Shown one piece after another: positions 38,049 to 45,501 of a stretch of DNA of 64,000 nt. Source of the stretch: Mycobacterium sp. SMC-2. GTDB lineage: Bacteria; Actinomycetota; Actinomycetes; Mycobacteriales; Mycobacteriaceae. The notes under the pieces were generated by a model, which saw only the letters and a program-made list of their open reading frames with translations, did no database searches and was not told where the DNA came from. The position numbers and the translations under genes are program-made. The DNA is taken from the NCBI RefSeq assembly GCF_025263485.1, contig NZ_CP079863.1, positions 2,666,001-2,730,000 on the forward strand. Direction: 5' to 3'. Within the stretch, counting starts at the first letter, position 1. Each line of letters opens with the position of its first letter.

Positions 38049-38795
38049 TCAGGCGTCCGGGCGAACGGTGGTCTCGCCGCCGAGCGATTGCAGCGCCTTG
38101 ATCAGATCGGCCTCGACACGGCCCTTGTCCACGCCGCATCGCCGCAACGGTCCTTCGTCGGGCGAGGCGTCCTCCAGCTCGAGCAGTGCCAGCAGCAGGT
38201 GCTCGGTCCCAATGTAGTTGTGGCCCAGGCGAAGTGCTTCCCTGAAGGTCAGCTCGAGGGCTTTGCGCGCCGGTCCGCTGAATGGGATGAGTTCGGGCGT
38301 CGCGGTGCCCGGCGGGGGCAACTCCACGGCGGCGCGCAGCGCCTCGGTGTCGACCTTTTGCAGGCGCAGCAACACCGTCGCCAGGGCGGCCGGATCGCTG
38401 AGCACACCGAGCAGCAGGTGATCCGGGGTGATCTCGTTGTTTGCCGCCTGGTGCGCGGCGTTCTGGGCCGCCACCACCGCGCTCCGAGCCCGCGGGGTGA
38501 AGCGGCCGAAGCCCTGTTCGGGGTCCAGGGTGGCGGGTTCGGCGCGCGGCACGAAGCGCTTCTGGGCCGCTTGTTTGGTGACGCCCATGCTCTTGCCGAT
38601 GTCGGTCCACGACGCCCCGGATCGGCGCGCCTGGTCCACGAAGTGCCCGATCAGGTGGTCGGCGACCTCGCCCAAGTGCTCGGCGGCCAGCACGGCATCC
38701 GCCAGTTGATCCAGCGCGTCGGTATGCACCGATTTGATGGCGTTGATCAGTTCGTCGAGGCGGACGGGGTAGGCGATGCGGGTCGGGTCGGCCAT
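38049..38795 (-). CDS. clpC2: ClpC2, Clp N-domain protein with N-terminal helix-turn-helix
   Basis: A 248-residue protein with no AAA+ module. Residues ~1-90 form a small DNA-binding-like region with a helix-turn-helix (SGASWTDIGKSMGVTKQAAQ). Residues ~95-245 are a duplicated Clp N-domain (FTPRARSAVVAAQNAAHQAA, DHLLLGVLSDPAALATVLLR, then LGHNYIGTEHLLLALLELE). In mycobacteria ClpC2 mimics the ClpC1 N-domain, binds ClpC1-targeting cyclic peptides such as cyclomarin and is thought to repress its own gene. That fits the twin palindromes over its promoter. The ATG at 38795 appears leaderless. Confidence 0.9.
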   Translation of the reverse strand: MADPTRIAYPVRLDELINAIKSVHTDALDQLADAVLAAEHLGEVADHLIGHFVDQARRSGASWTDIGKSMGVTKQAAQKRFVPRAEPATLDPEQGFGRFTPRARSAVVAAQNAAHQAANNEITPDHLLLGVLSDPAALATVLLRLQKVDTEALRAAVELPPPGTATPELIPFSGPARKALELTFREALRLGHNYIGTEHLLLALLELEDASPDEGPLRRCGVDKGRVEADLIKALQSLGGETTVRPDA

Positions 38796-38798
38796 GTC

Positions 38799-38843
38799 GT
38801 CAACGATAGGTTGACGCTTCGGTCGTGTCAACCAGGGGTTGAC
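38799..38843 (-). promoter_or_regulatory. clpC2 promoter covered by two GTCAAC-N5-GTTGAC operators
   Basis: Two identical palindromes, GTCAAC-N5-GTTGAC, lie at 38799-38815 and 38827-38843, offset 28 bp. On the minus strand TTGACA (38831-38826) is a perfect -35 box, followed by 17 nt and the -10 box TATCGT (38808-38803). One operator overlaps each box. Transcription would start about at the ATG (38795), giving a leaderless mRNA. A dimeric HTH repressor, most simply ClpC2 itself, would occlude polymerase at both boxes. Confidence 0.8.
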
Positions 38844-38906
38844 GTTCGTTAAGATTGCTTTGCGCGCGCTGCGGTCTGGTCCCGCTTCTGGGACGATTTT
38901 CAATTT

Positions 38907-39233
38907 ATGAAGCTTGTTCTGACAGTTTGCAGCGTTGCTGCCGCAATTGGTCTGGCCGTGCCCGCGCACGCCGACGACACCGACGACGCCTTCCTGAACT
39001 CGCTGGATTCGGCGGGCTTCACCTATAACGATCCGGGGCAGGTTATCCAGGCCGCCCACTACGTGTGCTCAGCGGCCGGGGGCGGCACGGCGATGGCGGA
39101 TATCGCGAAGGCGATGACGTCCAAGGCGGCCGCACTGACCGAGGAGAAGGCGGAGAAGTTCACCGCGATCGCGGCCAGCGCGTACTGCCCGGACGCGATC
39201 GCGTCGACCACCACGGCGGGCGCCACTTCCTAA
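38907..39233 (+). CDS. DUF732 secreted protein
   Basis: A 108-residue small exported protein with a signal peptide (MKLVLTVCSVAAAIGLAVPA, cleavage AHA-DD). The mature DUF732 domain shows DDAFLNSLDSAGFTYNDPGQ, a Cys at HYVCSAAGGG and the closing FTAIAASAYCP. Two conserved cysteines probably form a disulfide. The function of this abundant mycobacterial family is unknown. Divergent from clpC2. A broken relative follows at 39290. Confidence 0.87.
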   Translation: MKLVLTVCSVAAAIGLAVPAHADDTDDAFLNSLDSAGFTYNDPGQVIQAAHYVCSAAGGGTAMADIAKAMTSKAAALTEEKAEKFTAIAASAYCPDAIASTTTAGATS

Positions 39234-39289
39234 CCCGCCGATTCACTTCAGGAAATGCGGGGCAGCGGCACCTCCGGAACGATCGGTGA

Positions 39290-39448
39290 GCCGCGAGGCT
39301 TTTTCTGGCTCTGCTCGGCCTTGGCGCCGGAATCGGCCTGGCCGTGCCCGCGCACGCCGATATCACCGACGACCCCACCCGATTCGCGGCAATCGCCACC
39401 AACTCGTATTGCCCCCAAGCGCTCTCGACGCCCAACGCCGCCTCCTAG
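39290..39448 (+). pseudogene. remnant of a DUF732 secreted-protein gene
   Basis: In one frame the DNA reads LFLALLGLGAGIGLAVPAHA, then DITDDPTRFAAIATNSYCPQ and a stop at 39446-39448. That is the signal peptide of a DUF732 protein joined directly to its last ~20 residues. The central domain (about 50 residues including the first Cys) is missing, and no start codon exists in frame after the upstream TGA. It looks like an in-frame internal deletion plus loss of the 5' end. It is closest in wording to its neighbour at 38907, suggesting decay of a tandem duplicate. Confidence 0.72.
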
Positions 39449-39586
39449 GGTGGGCCGCGCTGGGCGAATGTGACGCGCTTTTTACATAGCCGCCCACTAA
39501 CGGCGGGTGAACGAAACTTGTAATCAACAATTCCCCCATACCATTTCGGCGACGGACAGCGGGCGCAGTCGAAAGGAAGCAGGGGC

Positions 39587-41095
39587 TTGGACTTCCTTCA
39601 GCAGCAGCTAATCGAGCCCCTTTGCAACATCCTCAATACACACGTCCTGATCTATTTGCTGATCGGTGGCGGTATATATTTCACGGTGCGCACCCGATTC
39701 ATCCAGATCCGCTACTTCGGGCGCATGATTGGCCAGCTCCGTAGGGCCCGTCGCGGCGACGGTGGGATCTCCTCCTTTCAGGCGTTCTGTGTGGGTCTGG
39801 CGTCGCGCGTGGGCACCGGAAACATCGCCGGTGTCGCGATCGCGCTGACGGTCGGGGGGCCCGGCGCCGTCTTCTGGATGTGGGTGGTCGCCGCGGTCGG
39901 CATGGCCACCGCGGTGATCGAGGCCACCCTGGCCCAGATCTTCAAAGTCCGCTCCGACGACGGCGCCTTCCGCGGCGGCCCGGCGTTTTACATTCAACGC
40001 GGGCTGCGGTCGCGGGCAGGCGGCGTCGTCTTCGCCATGCTGCTGGTGTTCACCTTCTCCACCGCGTTCAACATGGTGGAGACCAACGCCATCAGCGGGG
40101 TCTTGAAGTCATCACACGGCATCGGGGTCGGTTGGACGACAGTCGTTTTGGCGGTGTTGGCGGCGCCCGTGCTCTTCGGTGGCGTGCGACGGGTCGCCCA
40201 GTTCGCCGGGTCGGTGCTTCCGGTGGTGGCGCTGGTGTACACGTTGGTCGCGCTGGGCATTGTGGCCGTCAACATCACCGAGCTGCCCGTGGTGATCAGG
40301 GAGATCATCGGCGGTGCGTTCGGAATCCGGCAAATGGCAGGGGGTTTCGCGGGCGGGGCGCTCGCCGCGATGTTCACCGGTGTCAAGCGGGGCCTGTTCG
40401 CTTGCGAGGCCGGGATGGGCAGTTCGCCCAACATCGCGGGCGCCGCGACGGTGGCACATCCGGTGGAGCAGGGCCTGATTCAGTCGCTCGCCGTGTTCGT
40501 CGACACGATGGTGATATGCACGGCGACGGCGTTCATCGTGCTGCTCTCGGGTCCGGAAACCTACAACCCGGCTCGCTTGGGAGCGCTTGCCGGGGCCAGC
40601 CTGACGGAGTCGGCGATCGCGGCCGACCTCGGGTCGTGGACCACGGTGTTGATGACCGCGGTGGTGTTCATCTTCGCGTTCGCCTCGGTTCTGAGCAATT
40701 ACGTGGTGGCCGAGGCCAATCTGTTCTACCTGGGCGGCCGGCGCCTGGCGGCCAATGTGCTCAAGGTGGTGACGCTGCTGTCGATCGTGTTCGGGGCCCT
40801 GGCCAAGCTGACGCTGGTGTGGGCGCTCGCCGATTTGACGATGGCGGTGATGGCCATCGCGAACCTGCTCACCATCTGCCTGCTGGGCAAGTGGGCGTTC
40901 GCGGCGCTCCACGACTACCACCGGCAGTTCGTCCAAGGCAGGGCGCCGGTTTTCGTCGCGAGCGAGGCCGGCCTCCCCGGTGTCCTCGACGGCGACGTCT
41001 GGGAACGCGCCGAGCGCAGGCAGGTCGGCGCGCTGCCCGAGTCGCTGATGCTGCGCCGCCCCGCGCTGCGCTCCTCCCAGGCGCCGGCGGCATAG
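39587..41095 (+). CDS. AGCS family sodium:alanine/glycine symporter
   Basis: A 502-residue membrane transporter importing Ala, Gly or related amino acids with Na+. It shows the AGCS signature GLASRVGTGNIAGVAIALTV followed by GGPGAVFWMWVVAAVGMAT, the segment FRGGPAFYIQRGL, and GLFACEAGMGSSPNIAGAA. About eleven hydrophobic helices end near residue 445; the C-terminal tail is basic. The start is the TTG at 39587, preceded by AAAGGAAG. A short GC stem (CCGCC/GGCGG, 39490-39506) lies upstream. Flanked on both sides by DUF732 genes and absent from the M. tuberculosis clpC2 neighbourhood as I recall it. Confidence 0.92.
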   Translation: MDFLQQQLIEPLCNILNTHVLIYLLIGGGIYFTVRTRFIQIRYFGRMIGQLRRARRGDGGISSFQAFCVGLASRVGTGNIAGVAIALTVGGPGAVFWMWVVAAVGMATAVIEATLAQIFKVRSDDGAFRGGPAFYIQRGLRSRAGGVVFAMLLVFTFSTAFNMVETNAISGVLKSSHGIGVGWTTVVLAVLAAPVLFGGVRRVAQFAGSVLPVVALVYTLVALGIVAVNITELPVVIREIIGGAFGIRQMAGGFAGGALAAMFTGVKRGLFACEAGMGSSPNIAGAATVAHPVEQGLIQSLAVFVDTMVICTATAFIVLLSGPETYNPARLGALAGASLTESAIAADLGSWTTVLMTAVVFIFAFASVLSNYVVAEANLFYLGGRRLAANVLKVVTLLSIVFGALAKLTLVWALADLTMAVMAIANLLTICLLGKWAFAALHDYHRQFVQGRAPVFVASEAGLPGVLDGDVWERAERRQVGALPESLMLRRPALRSSQAPAA

Positions 41096-41146
41096 TCTGC
41101 CCGGCGAGATGCTATTCGCCGACAGGTCTGCGACAATCGCTGCGTT

Positions 41147-41491
41147 ATGCGATTTCTACTGGTGCTGACGAGCGTCGCCGCCGCGATCGGCCTGGCCGCG
41201 CCCGCGCACGCCGACGTCAACAACGATCAGGACTTCCTCACCGACCTGCGCGACGCCGGCATCACCTACCAGGATGGCGGCAACGCGATCACCATCGCCA
41301 AGTCGGTGTGCGACCTGCTCGACGACGGACAGTCGTCCGCGGAGATCGTGACGCAACTGCGCAACCAGAACCCGGCATTCCAGGGGGCCAGCGCGGCCAA
41401 GTTCACGTACCTCTCGGCGGCCCACTACTGCCCGAAGTACGTCACCGGCGAGGACCGCGGCCCGAAGCCCGAGGGCACGGCCGGCAACTGA
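41147..41491 (+). CDS. DUF732 secreted protein
   Basis: A 114-residue exported protein. The signal peptide MRFLLVLTSVAAAIGLAAPA ends AHA-DV. The DUF732 domain follows with DQDFLTDLRDAGITYQDGGN, the first Cys in AKSVCDLLDDGQSS, and FTYLSAAHYCPKYV closing the fold. A hydrophilic tail (GEDRGPKPEGTAGN) is extra. Its signal peptide is very similar to that of the DUF732 genes at 38907 and 39290, which suggests local duplication. Convergent with the CDF transporter gene. Confidence 0.87.
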   Translation: MRFLLVLTSVAAAIGLAAPAHADVNNDQDFLTDLRDAGITYQDGGNAITIAKSVCDLLDDGQSSAEIVTQLRNQNPAFQGASAAKFTYLSAAHYCPKYVTGEDRGPKPEGTAGN

Positions 41492-41513
41492 GCCATTCCT
41501 GGACCGCGCGGGC

Positions 41514-42434
41514 CTAGGCGGCCCGCGCCGTCCAGGTGAAGTTGTGCATCTCGGGGACCCGCGGCGCCAGCGCGGCGGAAACCAGGCGGCCGATTCGATC
41601 GGCCTCCGCCAGGGGAGTGCCGGGATCGAGAAAGCCTTCCACCTCGACCCGCAACGTCCGGCCGGTCCACCGCGCGCGGGCGTGCGCGTGCGTGACGCCC
41701 GGCACCGTGCCGGCGACGGCCTCGGCGGTCGTGACGATCTCGGGGTCGACGCCGTCGAGTAGGTGGTGAGCGATGTCCGCGCTCACCTCCCAGCCGACGT
41801 GGCAGATGAATCCGGTGACGACGATCCCGGCGACCGCGTCGGCCCAACTCCAGCCGAGCGCCACACCGATCAGCCCGAGCATCGCCCCCGCGGACGACAA
41901 CGCGTCCAGCCAGGAATGTTTCGCGTCGGCCACCATGGTCGCCGAGCGAATCCGCCTGCCCACCACCAGCTTGTAGCGCGCCACCAGCTGGTTGCCGGCG
42001 ATTCCCACCAGCGCCGCGCCGATGCCCCAGCCCACGTATCCGGTGCCACCGTGCCGCAGCAGCTTGTCGACGCTTTCGAAGGCGGCGACGGCAGCGCTGC
42101 CCCAAATCACCAGCGCCACACCGATTCCCGCGAGGTCTTCGGTGCGTTCGTAGCCGTAGGGATAGCGCTCGGTGGGGACTTTGCGCGACGCCCTAAACCC
42201 GACGAAGACCAGGACGCTGGTGGAGACGTCCGACAGGTTGTGCAACGCGTCGCCGAGCAACGCCACCGAACCGGACAGCAGCGCGATGGCTAATCCGACG
42301 AGCCCGGTCAGCGCCAGTCCGATGGCGCTGACGGCGACGGCCCGGTTGGCCTGCCGACGCTCGGCCGCATCGTCGGTGAGGGTGTCGAGGGGGAAACTTG
42401 CCGCCGGGTCACGGACGCCGTTCACGAGGTGCAT
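41514..42434 (-). CDS. cation diffusion facilitator metal transporter
   Basis: A 306-residue CDF-family exporter for zinc or a similar divalent metal. Six transmembrane helices lie within residues 30-215. The tetrahedral metal site is readable: ALLGDALHNLSDVSTSVLV in helix 2 (Asp, His, Asp) and MVADAKHSWLDALSSAG in helix 5 (HxxxD). The C-terminal ferredoxin-like domain begins near residue 220 (VDPEIVTTAEAVAGTVPGV). The ATG at 42434 was chosen; a longer frame upstream runs into unrelated, charged sequence. No metal-sensor gene is adjacent. Confidence 0.9.
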   Translation of the reverse strand: MHLVNGVRDPAASFPLDTLTDDAAERRQANRAVAVSAIGLALTGLVGLAIALLSGSVALLGDALHNLSDVSTSVLVFVGFRASRKVPTERYPYGYERTEDLAGIGVALVIWGSAAVAAFESVDKLLRHGGTGYVGWGIGAALVGIAGNQLVARYKLVVGRRIRSATMVADAKHSWLDALSSAGAMLGLIGVALGWSWADAVAGIVVTGFICHVGWEVSADIAHHLLDGVDPEIVTTAEAVAGTVPGVTHAHARARWTGRTLRVEVEGFLDPGTPLAEADRIGRLVSAALAPRVPEMHNFTWTARAA

Positions 42435-42474
42435 ACGGCAAGCATGCCCGATGGGGCGCCGGTACCCCACCTGG

Positions 42475-42828
42475 CTACGGACACATGAAAGCGATGGGCG
42501 GGCACTGCCGCGGCTCGGTCGGAATGGGTAGCGGCGGGGGACCGGGCCCGTCGGCAACCGCGTTCGGGTCAGCGTTCGGATTGTCCAAGATGGCCAGGTG
42601 GTAGACGTGACAGACGCTCAAGTCCCACCCGGTGGCCGCCAAGCCCGGCCACACATAATCGCCCGGGCACCAGCGCATCCCGGGGCCGTGGTAGCACCCC
42701 GTTCGTGTCGAACAGTGGTCCGTGTCCGCCTGGGCGGTGCTTGCGGGCAGGCTCGATCCGGTGATCGCGATGGCGCCGCACAGCAGCGCGCCGGCAAGCA
42801 TGCGCTTCGGGCCGCGGGTCGTGTTCAT
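42475..42828 (-). CDS. small secreted Cys/Pro-rich protein
   Basis: A 117-residue exported protein with a signal peptide to about residue 35 (GALLCGAIAITGSSLPASTA, then QA-D). The mature part contains CSTRTGCYHGPGMRWCPGDY and further Cys/Trp residues, a pattern seen in a family of mycobacterial secreted proteins without assigned function, and ends in a Pro-rich tail. The start at 42828 has GGAAGGAGGG before it. Six cysteines after the signal peptide suggest disulfide bonding. Confidence 0.72.
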   Translation of the reverse strand: MNTTRGPKRMLAGALLCGAIAITGSSLPASTAQADTDHCSTRTGCYHGPGMRWCPGDYVWPGLAATGWDLSVCHVYHLAILDNPNADPNAVADGPGPPPLPIPTEPRQCPPIAFMCP

Positions 42829-43152
42829 CGCGTCCCTCCTTCCTTGCGGCGCCGCCACCGGTGGCGTCGTCGCGGTAAGTCCACACGCGCCGACGGCTAC
42901 CGATCCCAACGCCGATCCGTCGTTCTATACACCTATTGCTGCGCGCGGACAATAGCTGCGGCGTAACTGGCGCACCCGTTAATTAGGTCGGAGTTTCGCG
43001 CGTCCTCCGATTGATTTCGAGTTTGCCGATTGCTGAGCGTCGAAGTGGCGCGTGTGCAAAAGTATCGAGTGGCCGAAGCATTAACTCATCGGCGCGGCGA
43101 AACACACTCACCATTCGGTTTTGTAGCGACTTAATCCCACTGAGGAGTCACC
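42829..43152. other. 324-bp intergenic region with no gene recognised
   Basis: It separates the divergent Cys/Pro-rich and DUF732 genes and must hold both promoters. The composition is noticeably more AT-rich after 42960. A GAGGAG ribosome-binding site precedes the DUF732 ATG. I see no conserved ORF, tRNA or strong dyad. Confidence 0.5.
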
Positions 43153-43485
43153 ATGAAGAACTCGGCACGGTTAACCGGCCGGCTGGCTGCCGTTTTGGCG
43201 GGCATCGCCGTCGGCGCCGCCCCGATCGCGAACGCCGACTCGACGGACGACGTTTTCCTGCAGGCGCTCGGACAGCAGGGAATCACCTTTGCCAACCTGT
43301 CGAACCAGACCGTCGTCAATGCCGGGCACGGCGTTTGCCAAGACTGGGCCAATGGCGCGACCCTGCCGCAGACCTTGTCCGACGTAAAAGGTGCGCTCGG
43401 ATTAACTGACAACAATTCCGGCTACTTCATCGGCGCGGCGACGCAGTCTTACTGCCCGCAATACCTCAGCAAAGCCACGGGCTAG
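43153..43485 (+). CDS. DUF732 secreted protein interrupted at its stop codon by IS copy 2
   Basis: A 110-residue exported protein: signal peptide with LTGRLAAVLAGIAVGAAPIA cleaved near ANA-DS, then DDVFLQALGQQGITFANLSN, the first Cys in GHGVCQDWANG and IGAATQSYCPQYL at the end. The frame closes GCC ACG GGC TAG, where CTAG is the IS target, so the coding sequence is complete. Its downstream sequence has been replaced by the IS. Confidence 0.87.
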   Translation: MKNSARLTGRLAAVLAGIAVGAAPIANADSTDDVFLQALGQQGITFANLSNQTVVNAGHGVCQDWANGATLPQTLSDVKGALGLTDNNSGYFIGAATQSYCPQYLSKATG

Positions 43486-43486
43486 T

Positions 43487-44604
43487 TGTGATGTCCAGGG
43501 ACGTTGTCCTGTTTGGTATCGGTGAGCCTGTGTGACAGGTGAAGGCCTCCCGTTGTGAAGTGGAGCTGTCTAGGAACCGCTTCACAAACCAGGAGGCCTT
43601 CGTGTCCCACGCTAATGCTGCTTTGACCCCGCGTGCTCGGTTGAGGCTCGCTGAGCTGATCGTCGAGGGTGGCTGGACCTACGCCGAGGCCGCCAAGATG
43701 TTCATGGTCGCACCGCGAACTGCCAAGAAGTGGGCCGACCGCTTCCGCGCCGAAGGTGCGCTCGGGATGATTGACCGCAGCTCCCGGCCGCGGATCAGCC
43801 CCACCCGCACTGCGCCTGAGCTCGTGCGACAGATAGTCGGCGTGCGGTGGCGTCACCGGCTCGGGCCCGTGCAGATCGCCGGACGCTTGGGCATGCCGGC
43901 ATCGACTGTGCACGCAGTGCTGACCCGTTGTCGGATCAACCGCCTGTCGGCCATCGATCGCGCTACCGGTGAGCCACTGCGCCGCTACGAGCACGCTCAT
44001 CCCGGCGCGCTGATTCACGTCGATGTCACCAAGTTCGGCAACATTCCCGACGGCGGCGGCCACAAGTTCGTGAGCCGACAACAAAGTAAGCACAACGCGA
44101 TACAGACGGCCCACCGCACCGGTAATCGCGGCGACTCCGCCAAGAATTGGCGTCCCAGGATCGGAACGGCATTCGTACACACCGTCATTGACGACCACTC
44201 CCGCATGGCCTACGCCGAGATTTGCACCAATGAGAAAGCTGCCACCGCGATCGGCGTGCTGCAGCGCGCGGTGGCCTGGTTCGCCGAGCGCGGCGTGACC
44301 GTTGAACGAGTGCTGTCCGACAACGGGTCTGCCTACAGGTCCAGCGCATGGCGCGACGCTTGCGCCGAACTGCGCATCACCCCTAAGCGGACCCGTCCCT
44401 ACCGACCTCAGACCAACGGCAAGATTGAGCGATTCCACCGCACCCTCGCCGACGGCTGGGCCTACGCCCAGCTCTACGAGTCAACCGAACAGCGCGACAC
44501 CGCACTGCCCGGCTGGCTGCATTTCTACAATCATCACCGAGCCCACTCCGCCATCGGAGGCCAGCCACCCGTGACACGACTGACCAACCTCCCTGGACAT
44601 CACA
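43487..44604 (+). mobile_element. IS481-family insertion sequence, copy 2 (1118 bp)
   Basis: Same length, ends and content as copy 1. It is flanked by GCTAGT at 43481-43486 and 44605-44610, again NCTAGN. The two copies' transposases are identical in translation except the final residue, which comes from the target, so one copy arose recently. Here the target CTAG was the stop codon of the DUF732 gene on plus and, because CTAG is palindromic, also of a small gene on minus; duplication preserved both stops. Both copies lie in the same orientation 20.5 kb apart and could recombine. Confidence 0.93.
43541..43601 (+). promoter_or_regulatory. hairpin burying the transposase ribosome-binding site (copy 2)
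   Basis: Same two-part stem as in copy 1: GAAGGCCTCC (43541-43550) with GGAGGCCTTC (43592-43601), and TTGTGAAG with CTTCACAA inside it. It hides AGGAGG just before the GTG start. Confidence 0.7.
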
Positions 44605-44609
44605 GCTAG
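43602..44609 (+). CDS. IS481-family transposase (copy 2)
   Basis: A 335-residue DDE transposase identical to copy 1 up to the last residue (Ser instead of Asn). That codon is AGC, made of the IS's last base plus the target GC, followed by TAG from the target. The catalytic triad lies in HVDVTKF, LSDNGSAY and NGKIERFHRTL. GTG start at 43602. Both copies appear intact and potentially active. Confidence 0.92.
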   Translation: MSHANAALTPRARLRLAELIVEGGWTYAEAAKMFMVAPRTAKKWADRFRAEGALGMIDRSSRPRISPTRTAPELVRQIVGVRWRHRLGPVQIAGRLGMPASTVHAVLTRCRINRLSAIDRATGEPLRRYEHAHPGALIHVDVTKFGNIPDGGGHKFVSRQQSKHNAIQTAHRTGNRGDSAKNWRPRIGTAFVHTVIDDHSRMAYAEICTNEKAATAIGVLQRAVAWFAERGVTVERVLSDNGSAYRSSAWRDACAELRITPKRTRPYRPQTNGKIERFHRTLADGWAYAQLYESTEQRDTALPGWLHFYNHHRAHSAIGGQPPVTRLTNLPGHHS

Positions 44610-44836
44610 TCGACGTTCGGCTGTCCGCCGTCCTGATCCCGGGGCGGGGTGACTTCACGTGACGAGCGAGAACGCCTCGGCAGCAGCATGAACATCACCG
44701 GGAACCGCAGCAGCGCCTCGCGGTGGGAGATTTCGAGAAACACGGTCTCGATCTCGAGGTTTCTTATCGGTTGCCGTTCCATCATCAAACGCGTCCGCAG
44801 ATAGTGCGGGGTTCGCAGCCACTCGACCAAGTTCAT
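44606..44836 (-). CDS. hypothetical 76-residue protein
   Basis: A short basic protein (MNLVEWLRTPHYLRTRLMME, then FPVMFMLLPRRSRSSREV), with an Asp/Gln-rich tail. I recognise no family. The ATG at 44836 is the better of two in-frame starts. Its TAG stop is the CTAG of the right-hand IS target duplication, meaning that before insertion the same palindrome ended both this gene and the DUF732 gene on the other strand. It may be a real gene or a fortuitous ORF. Confidence 0.45.
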   Translation of the reverse strand: MNLVEWLRTPHYLRTRLMMERQPIRNLEIETVFLEISHREALLRFPVMFMLLPRRSRSSREVTPPRDQDGGQPNVD

Positions 44837-44919
44837 GCCCGCGACTCTACTCCCTTGACGAAAATCATTGCGGTGCAAAATAACTTGTAAGACTTGGCGA
44901 ATTTCGCCGGTGGGTTACG

Positions 44920-45501
44920 TCATCGCGCGTTCAGCTGGCTGGTGATGTTGGTGGAGTTGGTCTTGCCGTCGTGGTGGTGGTCGGTCGTGTTGCGGCATTG
45001 CCCGTACAGCATGATCTGCCCGTAGCTGTGGTCGGATGGCGCGTAGCCCATATTCGCCGTCACCCCATCCTTGTTCAGCGTGGTGCCGAAGTAGTGCTGT
45101 CCCGGCGGGGGCCCGTCGTTCCATCCGTGAGCCACCATCGCGGCGCGCACGTGCTGAAAGTACGCCTCGGGGTCGCCCTGCAAGAGGAAGCTCATCGTGA
45201 CGGTGCCCATGTAGGGCGGATCTCCTTGGTCGTTGCAGGAGGCGAACGAGAAGCCCCCGCTGACCCCTTGCAAATTGGCCACGGCGGCAATCTGTTTGGC
45301 CGGATCGACGACCTGAGCCATGGCCTGGTCGTCGGTCAGGGGGTGCGCGGAATCATCGACCGGATGAGACGAACCGGTGGAATCTGGTTTGGGCGACACG
45401 AGACCGCATCCTCCTATCAACAGCGTGACAACGGCCGCCAGGGCGACAAGCGTTGCTTGCCACGACCGCCGCCACCGGCGCTCAATGATGGTGCTGGCCA
45501 T
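44920..45501 (-). CDS. lipoprotein
   Basis: A 193-residue exported lipoprotein. A twin-Arg-containing basic start (MASTIIERRWRRSWQ) leads to a hydrophobic stretch and the lipobox LLIGGC, giving mature Cys near residue 32. The mature domain is about 150 residues with two cysteines likely bridged (SFASCNDQGDPPYMG and MLYGQCRNTTDHH). Its start lies inside the last 20 bp of the DUF1023 hydrolase gene, so the two are translationally coupled. Comparable hydrolase-lipoprotein pairs occur elsewhere in mycobacteria. Function unknown. Confidence 0.8.
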   Translation of the reverse strand: MASTIIERRWRRSWQATLVALAAVVTLLIGGCGLVSPKPDSTGSSHPVDDSAHPLTDDQAMAQVVDPAKQIAAVANLQGVSGGFSFASCNDQGDPPYMGTVTMSFLLQGDPEAYFQHVRAAMVAHGWNDGPPPGQHYFGTTLNKDGVTANMGYAPSDHSYGQIMLYGQCRNTTDHHHDGKTNSTNITSQLNAR

